A DNA stretch of 64,000 nt from Actinacidiphila glaucinigra (GCF_900188405.1 NZ_FZOF01000001.1:1-64000), one strand, 5' to 3'. Shown: positions 27,676 through 37,131, numbered from the stretch's first letter. Made by a program: numbers and translations. The notes: generated by a model not told the origin, from the sequence alone.

Positions 27676-28947
27676 GTGCCCAAGCAGCCACGCATCGTCC
27701 TCGCCTCCCACGGCGACGCCCTGCTCGCCGTCGCCGTGCTCGCGGCGCAGTGCGCGCTCGCCGTGTTCTTCCCCGAGCGGAACGGGCACCGGCCGGACGC
27801 GGTGGGCTGGACGCTGCTCGTCGTCAGCGCGCTGGTGCTGACGGCGCGGCGGCGGGTGCCGATGGCCGTGATGATCGCGACCGTCCTGACCGTCGGCCCC
27901 TACCACGCCCTGGACAACCTCCACGTGGCCGTCGTGCCGGCAAGCATGGTCGCGGTGTACTCGCTGGCCGTGGCCGGGCCGCCGCTGCGGACCTTCCCGA
28001 CGGTGACGGCGGTCGTCGGGATCATGGCGTCGGTGATGGCCGCGACCCCGGACCGGCACGCGGTCGGCGACATGCTCCGCAGCGGCGGCTGGGTGCTGGC
28101 GATGGCCCTGGTCGGCGAGGCGGTGCGGATCCAGCGCAAGTACGTGGCGGCGGTCGTGGAGCGCGCCGAGCGGGCGATGCGCACCCGTGAGGAGGAGGCG
28201 GCCCGCCGGGTCGCCGAGGAGCGGCTGCGGATCGCCCGGGACCTGCACGACCTGCTGGCCCACAGCATCACCGTCATCGGCGTGCAGACCTCGGTCGCCG
28301 CCCATGTGCTGCTCGCCGACCCGGACCGGCTGGACCGTACGGCCGTCGCCGGGGCCCTGGACAACATCGCGCAGACCTGCCGTGACGCCCGCACGGAACT
28401 GCGGGCCACCCTGCAGGTGCTGCGCGGCGACGACGAACGCGGTCCGCTGCCGGGCCTGGCCGGGGTCACCGACCTCGCCCGGTCCGCGGAGGCCGCCGGG
28501 GCCCGCGTGGAACTGGCGGTGGCGCCCGGTGCCGACGGGGTCCCCCCGGCCATCGGCGCGGCGGCGTACCGGATCGTGCAGGAGGCACTGACCAACGCGG
28601 TACGTCACGCGGGCGGCGGCACCCGGGTCCGGGTGGGCGTGTCCCTGGACGCCGAGGCGGCGGCCCTGCGCATCGCCGTCACCGACGACGGCCCCCGCTG
28701 CGGAGAGGCGGAGGCGCCCGCCCCGCCGCAGCAGGACGGCAGATGGCGTCCCTGGCGGGCCGTGGCGCCGTCCGGACCGCCGCAGGAGGAGCCCGCCCCG
28801 GCCGGCTACGGCCTCATCGGCATGCGCGAGCGGGCCCGCAGCGTCGGCGGCACCCTGACGGCCGGCCCCTCCGCGGAGGGCGGCTTCGCCGTCGCCGCCG
28901 TCCTCCCGCTCGGCGCGGGCGGCGTGTTCGCGGGAGGCCCCGCGTGA
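27676..28947 (+). CDS. Sensor histidine kinase (NarL-partner type)
   Basis: The protein has 423 residues. About five hydrophobic segments fill residues 1-160, followed by a coiled HisKA_3 dimerisation region with phospho-acceptor H191 in ARDLHDLLAHSI. A HATPase domain (about 285-420) has N in EALTNAVRHAG and GYGLIGMRERA. An unusual Pro-rich insertion of about 35 residues (APAPPQQDGRWRPWRAV) sits inside the ATPase domain. The GTG at 27676 lies 14 bases after the exporter stop. Its stop overlaps the regulator start (GTGA), so the two form one signalling unit. Confidence 0.92.
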   Translation: MPKQPRIVLASHGDALLAVAVLAAQCALAVFFPERNGHRPDAVGWTLLVVSALVLTARRRVPMAVMIATVLTVGPYHALDNLHVAVVPASMVAVYSLAVAGPPLRTFPTVTAVVGIMASVMAATPDRHAVGDMLRSGGWVLAMALVGEAVRIQRKYVAAVVERAERAMRTREEEAARRVAEERLRIARDLHDLLAHSITVIGVQTSVAAHVLLADPDRLDRTAVAGALDNIAQTCRDARTELRATLQVLRGDDERGPLPGLAGVTDLARSAEAAGARVELAVAPGADGVPPAIGAAAYRIVQEALTNAVRHAGGGTRVRVGVSLDAEAAALRIAVTDDGPRCGEAEAPAPPQQDGRWRPWRAVAPSGPPQEEPAPAGYGLIGMRERARSVGGTLTAGPSAEGGFAVAAVLPLGAGGVFAGGPA

Positions 28948-29633
28948 TCCGGGTCCTGCTCGCCGACGACCAGAACCTGGTCCGCGAGGCCTTCGCGATG
29001 CTTGTCGAGTCCGCCCCCGACATGCGGGTCGTCGGGCACGCGGCGACCGGGCGGGAGGCCGTGGCGGCGGCACGTGCCGGCCGCGCCGACGTGGTGATCA
29101 TGGACATCCGGATGCCGGACCTCGACGGCATCGAGGCCACCCGGCTCATCGCCGCGGACGAGGACCTGGCCGGCGTCCGGGTGCTGGTGCTCACCACGTA
29201 CGACAGCGACGAACACGTCCTGCCCGCGCTGCGCGCCGGGGCCAGCGGCTTCCTCGTCAAGGACACCCGCCCCGCCGACCTGCTCGACGCCATCCGCACG
29301 GTCGCCGCGGGCGAGGCGCTGCTCTCGCCGGGACCGACGGCACGGCTCATCGCCCGGGTGCTGCGCCTGCCCGAGGGGCCGCCGCCGGGCGGCCCGGCGC
29401 CGGAACGCCTGGCCGCGCTGTCCGAACGGGAGCGGCAGGTGCTCACCCTCGTCGCGCGGGGCCTGAACAACACCGAGATCGCCGAGGCGCTGGGCCTGAG
29501 CCCGCTCACCGCCAAGACGCACGTCAGCCGGATCATGGGCAAGCTCGGCGCCCGCGACCGCGCCCAGCTGGTGATCGCGGCCTACGAGTCGGGGCTGGTC
29601 GCCCCCGGCGGGACGGCGGGGCTCAGCGGCTGA
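28944..29633 (+). CDS. NarL/LuxR-family response regulator
   Basis: This 229-residue regulator has a receiver domain with D8, D9, the phosphorylation site D54 (VIMDIRMPD) and K104. A C-terminal LuxR helix-turn-helix follows (LSERERQVLTLVARGLNNTEIAEAL, then AKTHVSRIMGKL). The GTG start overlaps the kinase stop. It probably controls the MMPL exporter operon, possibly through the palindrome at 25396. Confidence 0.94.
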   Translation: MIRVLLADDQNLVREAFAMLVESAPDMRVVGHAATGREAVAAARAGRADVVIMDIRMPDLDGIEATRLIAADEDLAGVRVLVLTTYDSDEHVLPALRAGASGFLVKDTRPADLLDAIRTVAAGEALLSPGPTARLIARVLRLPEGPPPGGPAPERLAALSERERQVLTLVARGLNNTEIAEALGLSPLTAKTHVSRIMGKLGARDRAQLVIAAYESGLVAPGGTAGLSG

Positions 29634-29833
29634 CCGCCCAGAGGAGGATCGCGGCGGCGACGGCGAAGCAGGCGAGCACGGCCCACACCGTCGTGCCCGG
29701 CGTCCGTCCGTCCGCGGCCACCGCCGGCGCCCCGGTGGCGCCGTGGGCCTGCGACAGATGGGCCGGCGCCTTTGTCCCTGGCGCCGCCCCAGGTGATCTG
29801 CTCGGGCCATGCGCAGTGCCGGGTCTCCGGCAT
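29623..29833 (-). other. Possible small membrane ORF or gene remnant
   Basis: A frame ending at 29623 closes with TTVWAVLACFAVAAAILLW, a clear single membrane helix, preceded by HLSQAHGATGAPAVAADGR. It has no good start: the first in-frame GTG (29721) gives only 32 residues. Coding-like segments in the other two frames lie further upstream (MPETRHCAWPEQITWGG from 29833, and THRITAAGPDGTELEVLRL around 29900). The whole may be a frameshifted small gene. Confidence 0.35.
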
Positions 29834-29920
29834 CCGCCGCTGCCGGTCCGCGTAGCCGCAGCACCTCCAGTTCGGTGCCGTCGGGGCCGGCGGCCGTGAT
29901 GCGGTGGGTGACGGAGTCCG

Positions 29921-30283
29921 TCAGCGGGCCGCCAGCACCAGCGCCAGGGCGACGAGCGCAGGCACGGTCTGCACGAAGAGGATGCGCCGGCTCGCCGTCG
30001 CGGCGCCGTACAGCCCGGCGACCGCCACGCAGACCAGGAAGAACACCTTCGCCTGGAAGCCCACCGGGTCCGGGGCGACGGCGCCCCACACCAGCCCGGC
30101 GGCGAGGAAACCGTTGTAGAGCCCCTGGTTGGCCGCGAGCGCCTTGCTCTCCTGCGCGAACTCCGCGGTGGTCCCGAAGGCTCCCCTGGCACGGGGGGTG
30201 GTCCACAGGAACATCTCCAGGACCAGGATGTAGACGTGGAGGGCCGCTATGAGCAGCACGGCGACGGTCGCTGTGATCGACAT
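29921..30283 (-). CDS. DUF1304 family membrane protein
   Basis: This 120-residue protein is almost wholly hydrophobic, with four predicted helices. The family signature LHVYILVLEMFLWTTPRARGAFG at the start and NQGLYNGFLAAGL in the middle identify DUF1304. Function is unknown. The gene lies back to back with recO, 56 bases apart. Confidence 0.9.
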   Translation of the reverse strand: MSITATVAVLLIAALHVYILVLEMFLWTTPRARGAFGTTAEFAQESKALAANQGLYNGFLAAGLVWGAVAPDPVGFQAKVFFLVCVAVAGLYGAATASRRILFVQTVPALVALALVLAAR

Positions 30284-30339
30284 GAGCCGTAGCGTACGAC
30301 CCGGGCCGGACCGCTCGCTCCGTACGGGAGAATGGGCGC

Positions 30340-31086
30340 ATGAGTCTGTTCCGCGACGACGGCATCGTGCTGCGCACCCAGAAGCTGGGCGAGGCGGACC
30401 GGATCATCACCCTGCTCACCCGCCGGCACGGCCGGGTGCGGGCGGTGGCCCGCGGCGTGCGGCGGACGAAGTCCAAGTTCGGGGCGCGGCTGGAGCCCTT
30501 CTCCCACGTGGACGTGCAGCTCTTCGCGCGCGGGGGAGAGCTGATCGGCCGCGGTCTGCCGCTGTGCACCCAGGGCGAGACGATCGCCCCCTACGGCAGC
30601 CGCATCGTCACCGACTACGCCCGCTACACCGCGGGCACGGCGATGCTGGAGACCGCCGAGCGCTTCACCGACCACGAGGGCGAACCGGCCGTGCAGCAGT
30701 ACCTGCTGCTGGTCGGCGGCCTGCGCACGCTCGCCGACGGTGAGCACGACCCGCGCCTGGTGCTCGACGCCTTCCTGCTGCGCTCGCTGGCGGTCAACGG
30801 CTACGCCCCCAGCTTCGGGGACTGCGCGAAGTGCGGGATGCCCGGCCCCAATCGGTTCTTTTCGGTCGCGGCGGGAGGAGTCGTATGCGGCGAGTGCCGC
30901 CCGGCCGGAAGCGTCGTACCCTCACTGGAGTCACTGGAACTCCTCGGCGCGTTGCTCGGAGGGGACTGGGAGACCGCCGACGCGTGCGAACCGCGCCACT
31001 GCCGGGAGGGCAGCGGACTGGTCGCCGCGTATCTGCAGTGGCACCTGGAGCGCGGCTTGCGCAGTCTGCGCTTCATCGAAAAGTAG
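30340..31086 (+). CDS. recO: DNA repair protein RecO
   Basis: The protein has 248 residues. The N-terminal OB fold (1-80, DGIVLRTQKLGEADRIITLLT) precedes a helical part with a four-cysteine zinc site at C162, C165, C183 and C186. RecO loads RecA on single-stranded DNA with RecR in gap repair. It is 60 bases before uppS and downstream of era in the broader order, as in many Gram-positive bacteria. Confidence 0.96.
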   Translation: MSLFRDDGIVLRTQKLGEADRIITLLTRRHGRVRAVARGVRRTKSKFGARLEPFSHVDVQLFARGGELIGRGLPLCTQGETIAPYGSRIVTDYARYTAGTAMLETAERFTDHEGEPAVQQYLLLVGGLRTLADGEHDPRLVLDAFLLRSLAVNGYAPSFGDCAKCGMPGPNRFFSVAAGGVVCGECRPAGSVVPSLESLELLGALLGGDWETADACEPRHCREGSGLVAAYLQWHLERGLRSLRFIEK

Positions 31087-31146
31087 CGGTACCCGGCGGG
31101 CCCGGCAGCACCAAGTCGTGAGGCACAGGAAGTGGAGAGCAAGGTC

Positions 31147-31986
31147 ATGGCAGTACGCGGGATTCTGAGCCGTCCCCGGCGCGAGTACCGGGCTCCCGAC
31201 CCGCATCCGTCCGGCGCGCAGCCCCCCAAGATCCCGGGGGAGCTGGTCCCCCAGCACGTGGCCATCGTGATGGACGGCAACGGCCGCTGGGCCAAGGAGC
31301 GCGGTCTGCCCCGCACCGAGGGGCACAAGATCGGCGAGTCGGTCGTGCTGGACGTCCTCAAGGGCTGCCTGGAGCTGGGGGTCAAGAACCTCTCCCTGTA
31401 CGCCTTCTCGACCGAGAACTGGAAGCGCTCCCCCGACGAGGTCCGCTTCCTGATGAACTTCAACCGGGACGTCATCCACCGCCGCCGCGACGAGATGCAC
31501 GAGATGGGCATCCGCATCCGCTGGGCCGGGCGCATGCCCCGGCTGTGGAAGTCGGTCGTCAAGGAGCTCCAGGTCGCGGAGGAGATGACCCGCGACAACG
31601 ACGCGATGACGCTGTACATGTGCGTCAACTACGGCGGCCGCGCCGAGATCGCCGACGCGGCGGCGCGCCTGGGCGAGGACATAAAGGCGGGTCGCCTCGA
31701 CCCCTCCAAGGTCGACGAGAAGACCCTCGCCAAGTACATGTACCACCCGGACATGCCGGACGTGGACCTGTTCGTCCGGCCCTCCGGGGAGCAGCGGACC
31801 TCCAACTTCCTGATCTGGCAGTCCGCCTACGCCGAGATGGTCTTCCAGGACGTGCTCTGGCCGGACTTCGACCGCCGCGACCTGTGGCGCGCGTGCCTGG
31901 AGTACGCCTCCCGCGACCGCCGCTTCGGCGGGGCGATCCCCAACGAGCAGCCGCCGGGCACGGAGAGCGGCGCGGACGGCGAGTAG
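31147..31986 (+). CDS. uppS: Isoprenyl (undecaprenyl) diphosphate synthase
   Basis: This 279-residue cis-prenyltransferase has the catalytic MDGNGRWAK with D43, the FSTENWKR substrate loop, and the [15 protein letters not shown] and SAYAEMVF signatures. It makes the long-chain polyprenyl carrier for cell-wall polymers. The ATG at 31147 has GGAG nine bases upstream; the GTG at 31132 is too close to its own site. A 12-bp hairpin follows the stop. Confidence 0.95.
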   Translation: MAVRGILSRPRREYRAPDPHPSGAQPPKIPGELVPQHVAIVMDGNGRWAKERGLPRTEGHKIGESVVLDVLKGCLELGVKNLSLYAFSTENWKRSPDEVRFLMNFNRDVIHRRRDEMHEMGIRIRWAGRMPRLWKSVVKELQVAEEMTRDNDAMTLYMCVNYGGRAEIADAAARLGEDIKAGRLDPSKVDEKTLAKYMYHPDMPDVDLFVRPSGEQRTSNFLIWQSAYAEMVFQDVLWPDFDRRDLWRACLEYASRDRRFGGAIPNEQPPGTESGADGE

Positions 31987-31991
31987 TCACC

Positions 31992-32018
31992 CCGCGGTCG
32001 CCCACCGGGCGACCGCGG
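31992..32018 (+). terminator. Hairpin after uppS
   Basis: CCGCGGTCGCCC (31992-32003) and its exact complement (32007-32018) form a 12-bp stem with a three-base loop, without a T-run. Confidence 0.6.
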
Positions 32019-32128
32019 TCACGGGGGGACGGGCATGGAAGGCGTCGACAGCGCGGCCGGTACGCAGGGCGGGCGCGACGGCGACGCGGTGTGGCGGGGA
32101 CACCGCCGCGCGCGGCTGCACCGCGGCG

Positions 32129-32437
32129 GTGCTCTTCGCGGCCGGCGCCCGCCTGGTGATGCTCGGCTACCTCGCCACGATGGACATGGAGTCGGGTCTG
32201 GGCCTGCGCGACAACACCGCTCCCATGGTCGTCTACCTATGCGCGCTCGCGGCCCTGCTCGCCGCGGGCGGGGTCGCGGTGGCGGTCCGGCGTTCAAGGG
32301 CGGCGCGCGGCGCGGCCCTGTGCCTGGCCGCGCTCCTCGCGTGGCGGACGTACACCGTCGGGCCCGTCCTGCACTGCTGGTCGTACGACGCGGTCTCCCG
32401 GGCCGACGACGGTTCGTACCTCTGCTACGACCGCTGA
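32129..32437 (+). CDS. Small membrane protein, N-terminus apparently frameshifted
   Basis: The open frame gives 102 residues with two hydrophobic segments and a C-terminal HCWSYDAVSRADDGSYLCYDR. The GTG at 32129 has no ribosome-binding site. A well-placed ATG at 32035 with GGGGGGA upstream begins another frame (MEGVDSAAGTQGGRDGDAVWR). Removing one G from the run at 32096-32099 joins it to this one (then DTAARGCTAAVLFAAGA). The full protein would have about 133 residues. The family is not recognised. Either the sequence has an error there or the gene is broken. Confidence 0.6.
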   Translation: MLFAAGARLVMLGYLATMDMESGLGLRDNTAPMVVYLCALAALLAAGGVAVAVRRSRAARGAALCLAALLAWRTYTVGPVLHCWSYDAVSRADDGSYLCYDR

Positions 32438-32448
32438 CCGGCGCGGGA

Positions 32449-32874
32449 TCAGGCCCGCACGGGTCCGCCGCAGCCGGCGCAGTCGGCGCAGGTGCCGAAG
32501 ATCTCCACCGTGTGGGCGACGTCGACGAAGCCGTGCTCCTCGGCGATGGTGTCGGCCCACTTCTCGACCGCGGGACCCTCGACCTCGACCGCCTTGCCGC
32601 AGACGCGGCAGACCAGGTGGTGGTGGTGGCCGCTGCTGCAGCGGCGGTAGACGGACTCGCCCTCCCCGGTGCGGAGCACGTCGATCTCGCCGGCGTCGGC
32701 GAGGGACTGCAGCGTGCGGTAGACCGTGGTGAGGCCGACCGAGTCACCCCGGTGCTTGAGGAGGTCGTGCAGTTCCTGGGCGCTGCGGAACTCGTCGACC
32801 TCGGCGAGGGCCGCGGCGACGGCGGCACGCTGCCGTGTCGATCGTCCGCGGACGGGGGGCTTGGCGGTCGTCAC
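32449..32874 (-). CDS. zur: Zinc uptake regulator Zur (Fur family)
   Basis: The protein has 141 residues. A winged helix (1-80) is followed by the Fur-type metal-binding half. The structural zinc site is C89 and C92 (LVCRVCG) with C129, C132 and possibly C135, and the HHHH run is at 83-86. With zinc it represses uptake genes. The GTG at 32874 has AGGAGG upstream, which decides against the longer reading. It follows znuB by 52 bases in the same direction, and a Zur-like box lies upstream of znuA. Confidence 0.93.
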   Translation of the reverse strand: MTTAKPPVRGRSTRQRAAVAAALAEVDEFRSAQELHDLLKHRGDSVGLTTVYRTLQSLADAGEIDVLRTGEGESVYRRCSSGHHHHLVCRVCGKAVEVEGPAVEKWADTIAEEHGFVDVAHTVEIFGTCADCAGCGGPVRA

Positions 32875-32926
32875 CGGTGGCCTCCTACTCGGTCGGTTCG
32901 GTCGGTCATTCTGCCAGGCCTGGAGC

Positions 32927-33820
32927 TCATACCCGGACGTCGTCCTCGGTGGGACGCGCCGCGGGTACCTCCAGGGTGCACCGTGTTCCGTCCCCTGCGG
33001 CACGGCGTGCACGCTTTTTCGCCAGCGGCGCCGCCAGCAGCGTCAGCGTGACGAAGACGCCGATGGCCAGCAGCACGATGGTCGCCCCGGAGGGCACGTC
33101 GGCGTAGTACGAGGTCACCGTCCCGGAGAAGGCGACCACCACGCCGATCACGACCGACAGCGCGAAGGCCGTGGCGAAGCTCCGGGCGATCTGCTGCGAG
33201 GCGGCGACCGGGATCACCATCAGCGCGCTGACCAGCAGCAGCCCGACAACCCGCATGGCGACCGTGACCGTGACCGCCGCGGTGACGGCGACCAGCAGGT
33301 TGAGCAGCCGCACCGGCAGTCCGGTCACCTGGGCGAACTCCTCGTCCTGGGAGACCGCGAACAGCTGCCGCCGCAGGCCCACGGTGACCAGCACCACGAA
33401 GCCGGCCAGCAGGCAGATCGCGGTGATGTCCTGCGGGGAGACGGTGGTGATGGAGCCGAACAGATAGGTGAGCAGGTTGGCGTTGGAGCCGTTCGGCGCG
33501 AGCGAGGTGAACAGCACACCGGCCGCCATGCCGCCGTAGAAGAGCATGGCGAGCGCGATGTCGCCGCGCGTCCTGCCGTACCAGCGGATGAGTTCCATGA
33601 CGACGGCGCCCGCGACCGCCACGGCCGTCGCCATCCACACCGGATTGGCGCTGAGCAGGAAGCCGAGGCCGACACCGGTGAGGGCGACGTGGCCGATGCC
33701 GTCGCCCATGAGGGACTGGCGGCGCTGGACGAGGTAGATGCCGATCGCGGGGGCGGTGATGCCGACGAGGACGGCGGCGATCAGCGCCCGCTGCATGAAG
33801 GCGTAGGAGAACAGCTCCAT
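32927..33820 (-). CDS. znuB: Zinc ABC transporter permease
   Basis: This 297-residue protein of the ABC-3 family has about eight hydrophobic helices, a QRRQSLMGDGIGHVALTGVG segment and the AMRVVGLLLVSALMVIPVAAS motif near the end of the core. It forms the membrane channel for ZnuA-delivered zinc. Its first base overlaps the last base of znuC, so the two are translated together. Confidence 0.94.
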   Translation of the reverse strand: MELFSYAFMQRALIAAVLVGITAPAIGIYLVQRRQSLMGDGIGHVALTGVGLGFLLSANPVWMATAVAVAGAVVMELIRWYGRTRGDIALAMLFYGGMAAGVLFTSLAPNGSNANLLTYLFGSITTVSPQDITAICLLAGFVVLVTVGLRRQLFAVSQDEEFAQVTGLPVRLLNLLVAVTAAVTVTVAMRVVGLLLVSALMVIPVAASQQIARSFATAFALSVVIGVVVAFSGTVTSYYADVPSGATIVLLAIGVFVTLTLLAAPLAKKRARRAAGDGTRCTLEVPAARPTEDDVRV

Positions 33821-34611
33821 CAGAACAGCCCCGTCCGGATCGGCTCGGCCGCGTGACCGGCGTGCGGGTGGACATGGTCGTGGCCGGGCAGCGCGTGCTG
33901 TCCCTGGGCCTTCGGCGGGGGGCCGTCGTGGACGACGCAGCCGTCGCGCAGCACCACCGCGCGGTCGATCAGCGGCTCGAGCGGCCCGAGTTCGTGCAGC
34001 ACCAGCAGGACGGTGGTGCCCAGCGAGACCTGTTCGCGCAGCGTCCCGGCGAGCACCTCCTGGCTGGCGAGGTCGACGCCCGCCATCGGCTCGTCCATGA
34101 TCAGCAGTTCGGGCTCGACGGACAGCGCGCGGGCGATCAGCACCCGCTGGTGCTGGCCGCCGGAGAGCGCCTCGACCGGGTCGGCGGCCCGGTCGGCCAT
34201 CCCGACCAGCTCCAGGGCGTGCTCCACGGCCCGGCGGTCCGCCTTGCGGGGCAGGCCCAGCTTCGTACGGGCCAGCCGCCCGGCGGAGACGACCTCGCGG
34301 ACGGTGGCGGGGACGCCGGAGGCCGCCGTGGTGCGCTGCGGCACGTAGCCGATCCGGGCCCAGTCGCGGAAGCGGTTCAGCGGGGTGCCGAACAGCTCCA
34401 GCCCGCCCGAGGTGAGCGGCACCTGGCCGACCACGGCGCGGATCGCGGTGGACTTGCCCGAGCCGTTGGCGCCGAGCAGCGCGACGACCTCGCCGCGCCG
34501 CACGGTCAGGTCGACGCCGCGCAGTACCGGCCGTGAGCCGAGCGTGGCGGTCGCACCCCGCATCGATATGACCGTGTCCATTCCAGCCTCCGTACCGGGC
34601 TCCGTCATCAT
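33820..34611 (-). CDS. znuC: Zinc ABC transporter ATP-binding protein
   Basis: The protein has 263 residues. Walker A (GANGSGKST), the signature LSGGQHQRVLIARAL, Walker B (ELLIMDEP) and the H-loop (LVLHELG) are all present. The C-terminal tail is rich in histidine (GHDHVHPHAGHAAE), which suits a zinc transporter. The gene follows znuA by four bases and overlaps znuB by one. Confidence 0.94.
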   Translation of the reverse strand: MMTEPGTEAGMDTVISMRGATATLGSRPVLRGVDLTVRRGEVVALLGANGSGKSTAIRAVVGQVPLTSGGLELFGTPLNRFRDWARIGYVPQRTTAASGVPATVREVVSAGRLARTKLGLPRKADRRAVEHALELVGMADRAADPVEALSGGQHQRVLIARALSVEPELLIMDEPMAGVDLASQEVLAGTLREQVSLGTTVLLVLHELGPLEPLIDRAVVLRDGCVVHDGPPPKAQGQHALPGHDHVHPHAGHAAEPIRTGLF

Positions 34612-34615
34612 CGCC

Positions 34616-35566
34616 TCACTTCGCGCCGAGCGCCGCGCGCAGGGCCTGAAGGTTGCTGTGCTGGACCTCGAAGTAGTCGCGGCCCGCGGACTTGTCGGTG
34701 ATGCCCTCGATCGGGTCCAGCACCGCGGTCTTCAGGCCGAGGTCGCCGGCGAGGGTCCTGGCGGTCCTGTCGCTGGCCAGCGTCTCGAAGAATACGGTGC
34801 TGACGCCCTTGTCCTCTGCGAGGGTGTGCAGCGTCCTCATCCGGGCGGCGCTGGGCTCGGACTCCGGGTCGATGCCGCTGATCGCCTGCTCGACCAGCCC
34901 GTAGCGCTCGGCGAGGTAGCCGAAGGCGGCGTGGGTGGTGATGAAGGTGTCCGAGGAACGGTTCTTCAGCCCGTCCTGGAAGTCGGTGTTCAGCGCGCCG
35001 AGCTTCTTCACCAGCGCCGCGGTGTTCTTCTCGTAGACCGCCTCGTGGCCCGGGTCCGCCTTGGCGAGGGCCTTGCCGACGCCCTCGGCGACCTCGGCGT
35101 AGCGGACCGGGTCGAGCCAGATGTGCGGGTCGGCGCCGGCGTCCTCGTCCCCGTGCCCGGTGTGGCCGTCCTCGCTGCCGTGGTCGTGGCCGTCGACCTC
35201 GGTGCCGTGGTCCTCCAGCGGGGTCAGCGCGGCGGCGTCGACGGTGTTCTCCACGCCGGACTGGGCTATCGCGTCGTCGACGGCGGGCTGCAGGCCCTTG
35301 AGGTAGACGACGACGTCGGACTCGCCCAGCTCGCCGGTCTGCCGTGGGGTGAGCTCCAGGTCGTGCGGTTCGGTCCCGGGCTTGGTCAGCTCCGTCACGT
35401 CGACGTGCCCGCCGCCGATCTGCTCGGCCAGGAACTGCATCGGGTAGAAGGAAGCGGTGACCTTCAGCCTGCCGTCCTCGCCGCCCGCGCCCGCGGTGGA
35501 GCAGGCGGAGAGGGCGGCCAGCCCGGCGAGGGCGGCGAGAGGGACCAGAGCGCGACCTATGTTCAT
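34616..35566 (-). CDS. znuA: Zinc-binding lipoprotein of ABC transporter
   Basis: This 316-residue protein is a cluster A-I substrate-binding protein. A lipobox ends at C22 (AALSAC), so it is anchored outside the membrane. A His/Asp/Glu-rich loop (about 112-138, with HGTEVDGHDHGSEDGHTGH) is typical of zinc-specific members. The metal-site motif DPHIWLDP follows. The ATG at 35566 was chosen; 35575 is an alternative. A Zur-type palindrome lies 22 bases upstream. Confidence 0.93.
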   Translation of the reverse strand: MNIGRALVPLAALAGLAALSACSTAGAGGEDGRLKVTASFYPMQFLAEQIGGGHVDVTELTKPGTEPHDLELTPRQTGELGESDVVVYLKGLQPAVDDAIAQSGVENTVDAAALTPLEDHGTEVDGHDHGSEDGHTGHGDEDAGADPHIWLDPVRYAEVAEGVGKALAKADPGHEAVYEKNTAALVKKLGALNTDFQDGLKNRSSDTFITTHAAFGYLAERYGLVEQAISGIDPESEPSAARMRTLHTLAEDKGVSTVFFETLASDRTARTLAGDLGLKTAVLDPIEGITDKSAGRDYFEVQHSNLQALRAALGAK

Positions 35567-35587
35567 GACACCCATTTTCAACAAAAC

Positions 35588-35602
35588 TGGAAACGATTGT
35601 CA
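35588..35602. promoter_or_regulatory. Zur box upstream of znuA
   Basis: TGGAAACGATTGTCA is a 15-bp imperfect palindrome very close to the streptomycete Zur consensus (TGAAAATGATTTTCA form). It sits just before znuA, in the region shared with glyS, and so should mediate zinc-dependent repression. Confidence 0.8.
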
Positions 35603-35748
35603 ATTGACCCCGAGATCGGACGCGGGCCCTCCCGGAGTGCGGAACCGATTTGATACAGCCCCCGCACGCGCCGGTAATCTGAGGTATTCGCCGGACCGCA
35701 CGCGAGCCGGCGACTCCACCGACCGCTTCGTCGTCTGAAGAGAGCACC

Positions 35749-37131
35749 GTGGCCGCCGACAAGATCGACACCATCGTCAGCCTGAGCAAGCGCCGTGGCT
35801 TCGTTTTCCCCTGCAGCGAGATCTACGGCGGTCAGAAGGCCGCCTGGGACTACGGACCGCTGGGCGTCGAACTGAAGGAGAACATCAAGCGCCAGTGGTG
35901 GCGTGCGATGGTCACCTCCCGGGAGGACGTGGTCGGCCTCGACTCCTCGGTGATCCTGGCCCGCGAGGTCTGGGAGGCCTCGGGTCACGTCGCCACGTTC
36001 ACCGACCCGCTCACCGAGTGCACCTCCTGTCACAAGCGTTACCGCGCGGACCACCTGGAGGAGGCGTACGAGGCCAAGCACGGCCACCTGCCGGCCAACG
36101 GCCTGTCCGACCTCAACTGCCCGAACTGCGGCAACAAGGGCACCTTCACCGAGCCCAAGCAGTTCTCCGGCCTCCTCTCCACGCACCTGGGCCCGACCCA
36201 GGACTCCGGCGCGGTCGCGTACCTGCGCCCGGAGACCGCGCAGGGCATCTTCACCAACTTCGGCCTCGTGCAGCAGACCTCGCGCCGCAAGCCGCCGTTC
36301 GGCATCGCCCAGACCGGCAAGTCCTTCCGCAACGAGATCACGCCCGGCAACTTCATCTTCCGGACCCGCGAGTTCGAGCAGATGGAGATGGAGTTCTTCG
36401 TCAAGCCGGGCGAGGACGAGACCTGGCACGAGTACTGGATGCAGCAGCGCTGGGACTGGTACCGGGGCCTCGGCCTGCGCGAGGAGAACATGCGCTGGTT
36501 CGAGCACGCCAAGGAGAAGCTCTCCCACTACTCGAAGCGCACCACCGACATCGAGTACCGCTTCAACTTCGGCGGCACCGAGTTCTCCGAGCTGGAGGGC
36601 ATCGCCAACCGCACGGACTACGACCTCAAGGCGCACAGCCAGGCCAGCGGCCAGGACCTGTCGTACTTCGACCAGGAGGCCGGTGAGCGCTACTTCCCGT
36701 ACGTCATCGAGCCCGCGGCCGGTCTCAACCGCGCCATGCTCGCCTTCATGCTCGACGCCTACAACGAGGACGAGGCGCCGAACGCGAAGGGCGTGATGGA
36801 GAAGCGCACCGTCATGCGGCTCGACCCGCGCCTGGCCCCGGTCAAGGTCGCCGTCCTGCCCCTGTCGCGCAACCCGGAGCTCTCGCCGAAGGCCAAGGGC
36901 CTCGCGGCCGACCTGCGCCGCCACTGGAACATCGAGTTCGACGACGCGGGTGCCATCGGCCGCCGCTACCGCCGTCAGGACGAGATCGGCACCCCGTTCT
37001 GCGTGACCGTCGACTTCGACACCCTCGAGGACAACGCGGTCACCGTGCGCGAGCGCGACACCATGAAGCAGGAGCGCGTCTCGCTGGACCAGGTCGAGGC
37101 CTACCTCGGCGGTCGCCTGCTCGGCTGCTAG
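35749..37131 (+). CDS. glyS: Glycyl-tRNA synthetase (dimeric class II type)
   Basis: The protein has 460 residues. Class II motifs are visible: motif 2 region [22 protein letters not shown] and motif 3 [22 protein letters not shown]. An inserted zinc site (C91, C94, C124, C127) and the C-terminal anticodon-binding domain (about 365-460) complete it. It charges tRNA-Gly. The GTG start lies downstream of the divergent znuA promoter region. A 17-bp terminator follows. Confidence 0.97.
   Translation: MAADKIDTIVSLSKRRGFVFPCSEIYGGQKAAWDYGPLGVELKENIKRQWWRAMVTSREDVVGLDSSVILAREVWEASGHVATFTDPLTECTSCHKRYRADHLEEAYEAKHGHLPANGLSDLNCPNCGNKGTFTEPKQFSGLLSTHLGPTQDSGAVAYLRPETAQGIFTNFGLVQQTSRRKPPFGIAQTGKSFRNEITPGNFIFRTREFEQMEMEFFVKPGEDETWHEYWMQQRWDWYRGLGLREENMRWFEHAKEKLSHYSKRTTDIEYRFNFGGTEFSELEGIANRTDYDLKAHSQASGQDLSYFDQEAGERYFPYVIEPAAGLNRAMLAFMLDAYNEDEAPNAKGVMEKRTVMRLDPRLAPVKVAVLPLSRNPELSPKAKGLAADLRRHWNIEFDDAGAIGRRYRRQDEIGTPFCVTVDFDTLEDNAVTVRERDTMKQERVSLDQVEAYLGGRLLGC

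Noticed and set aside
33853..35653. Plus-strand frames across znuC and znuA
   Set aside because: They are antisense shadows of well-supported transporter genes.
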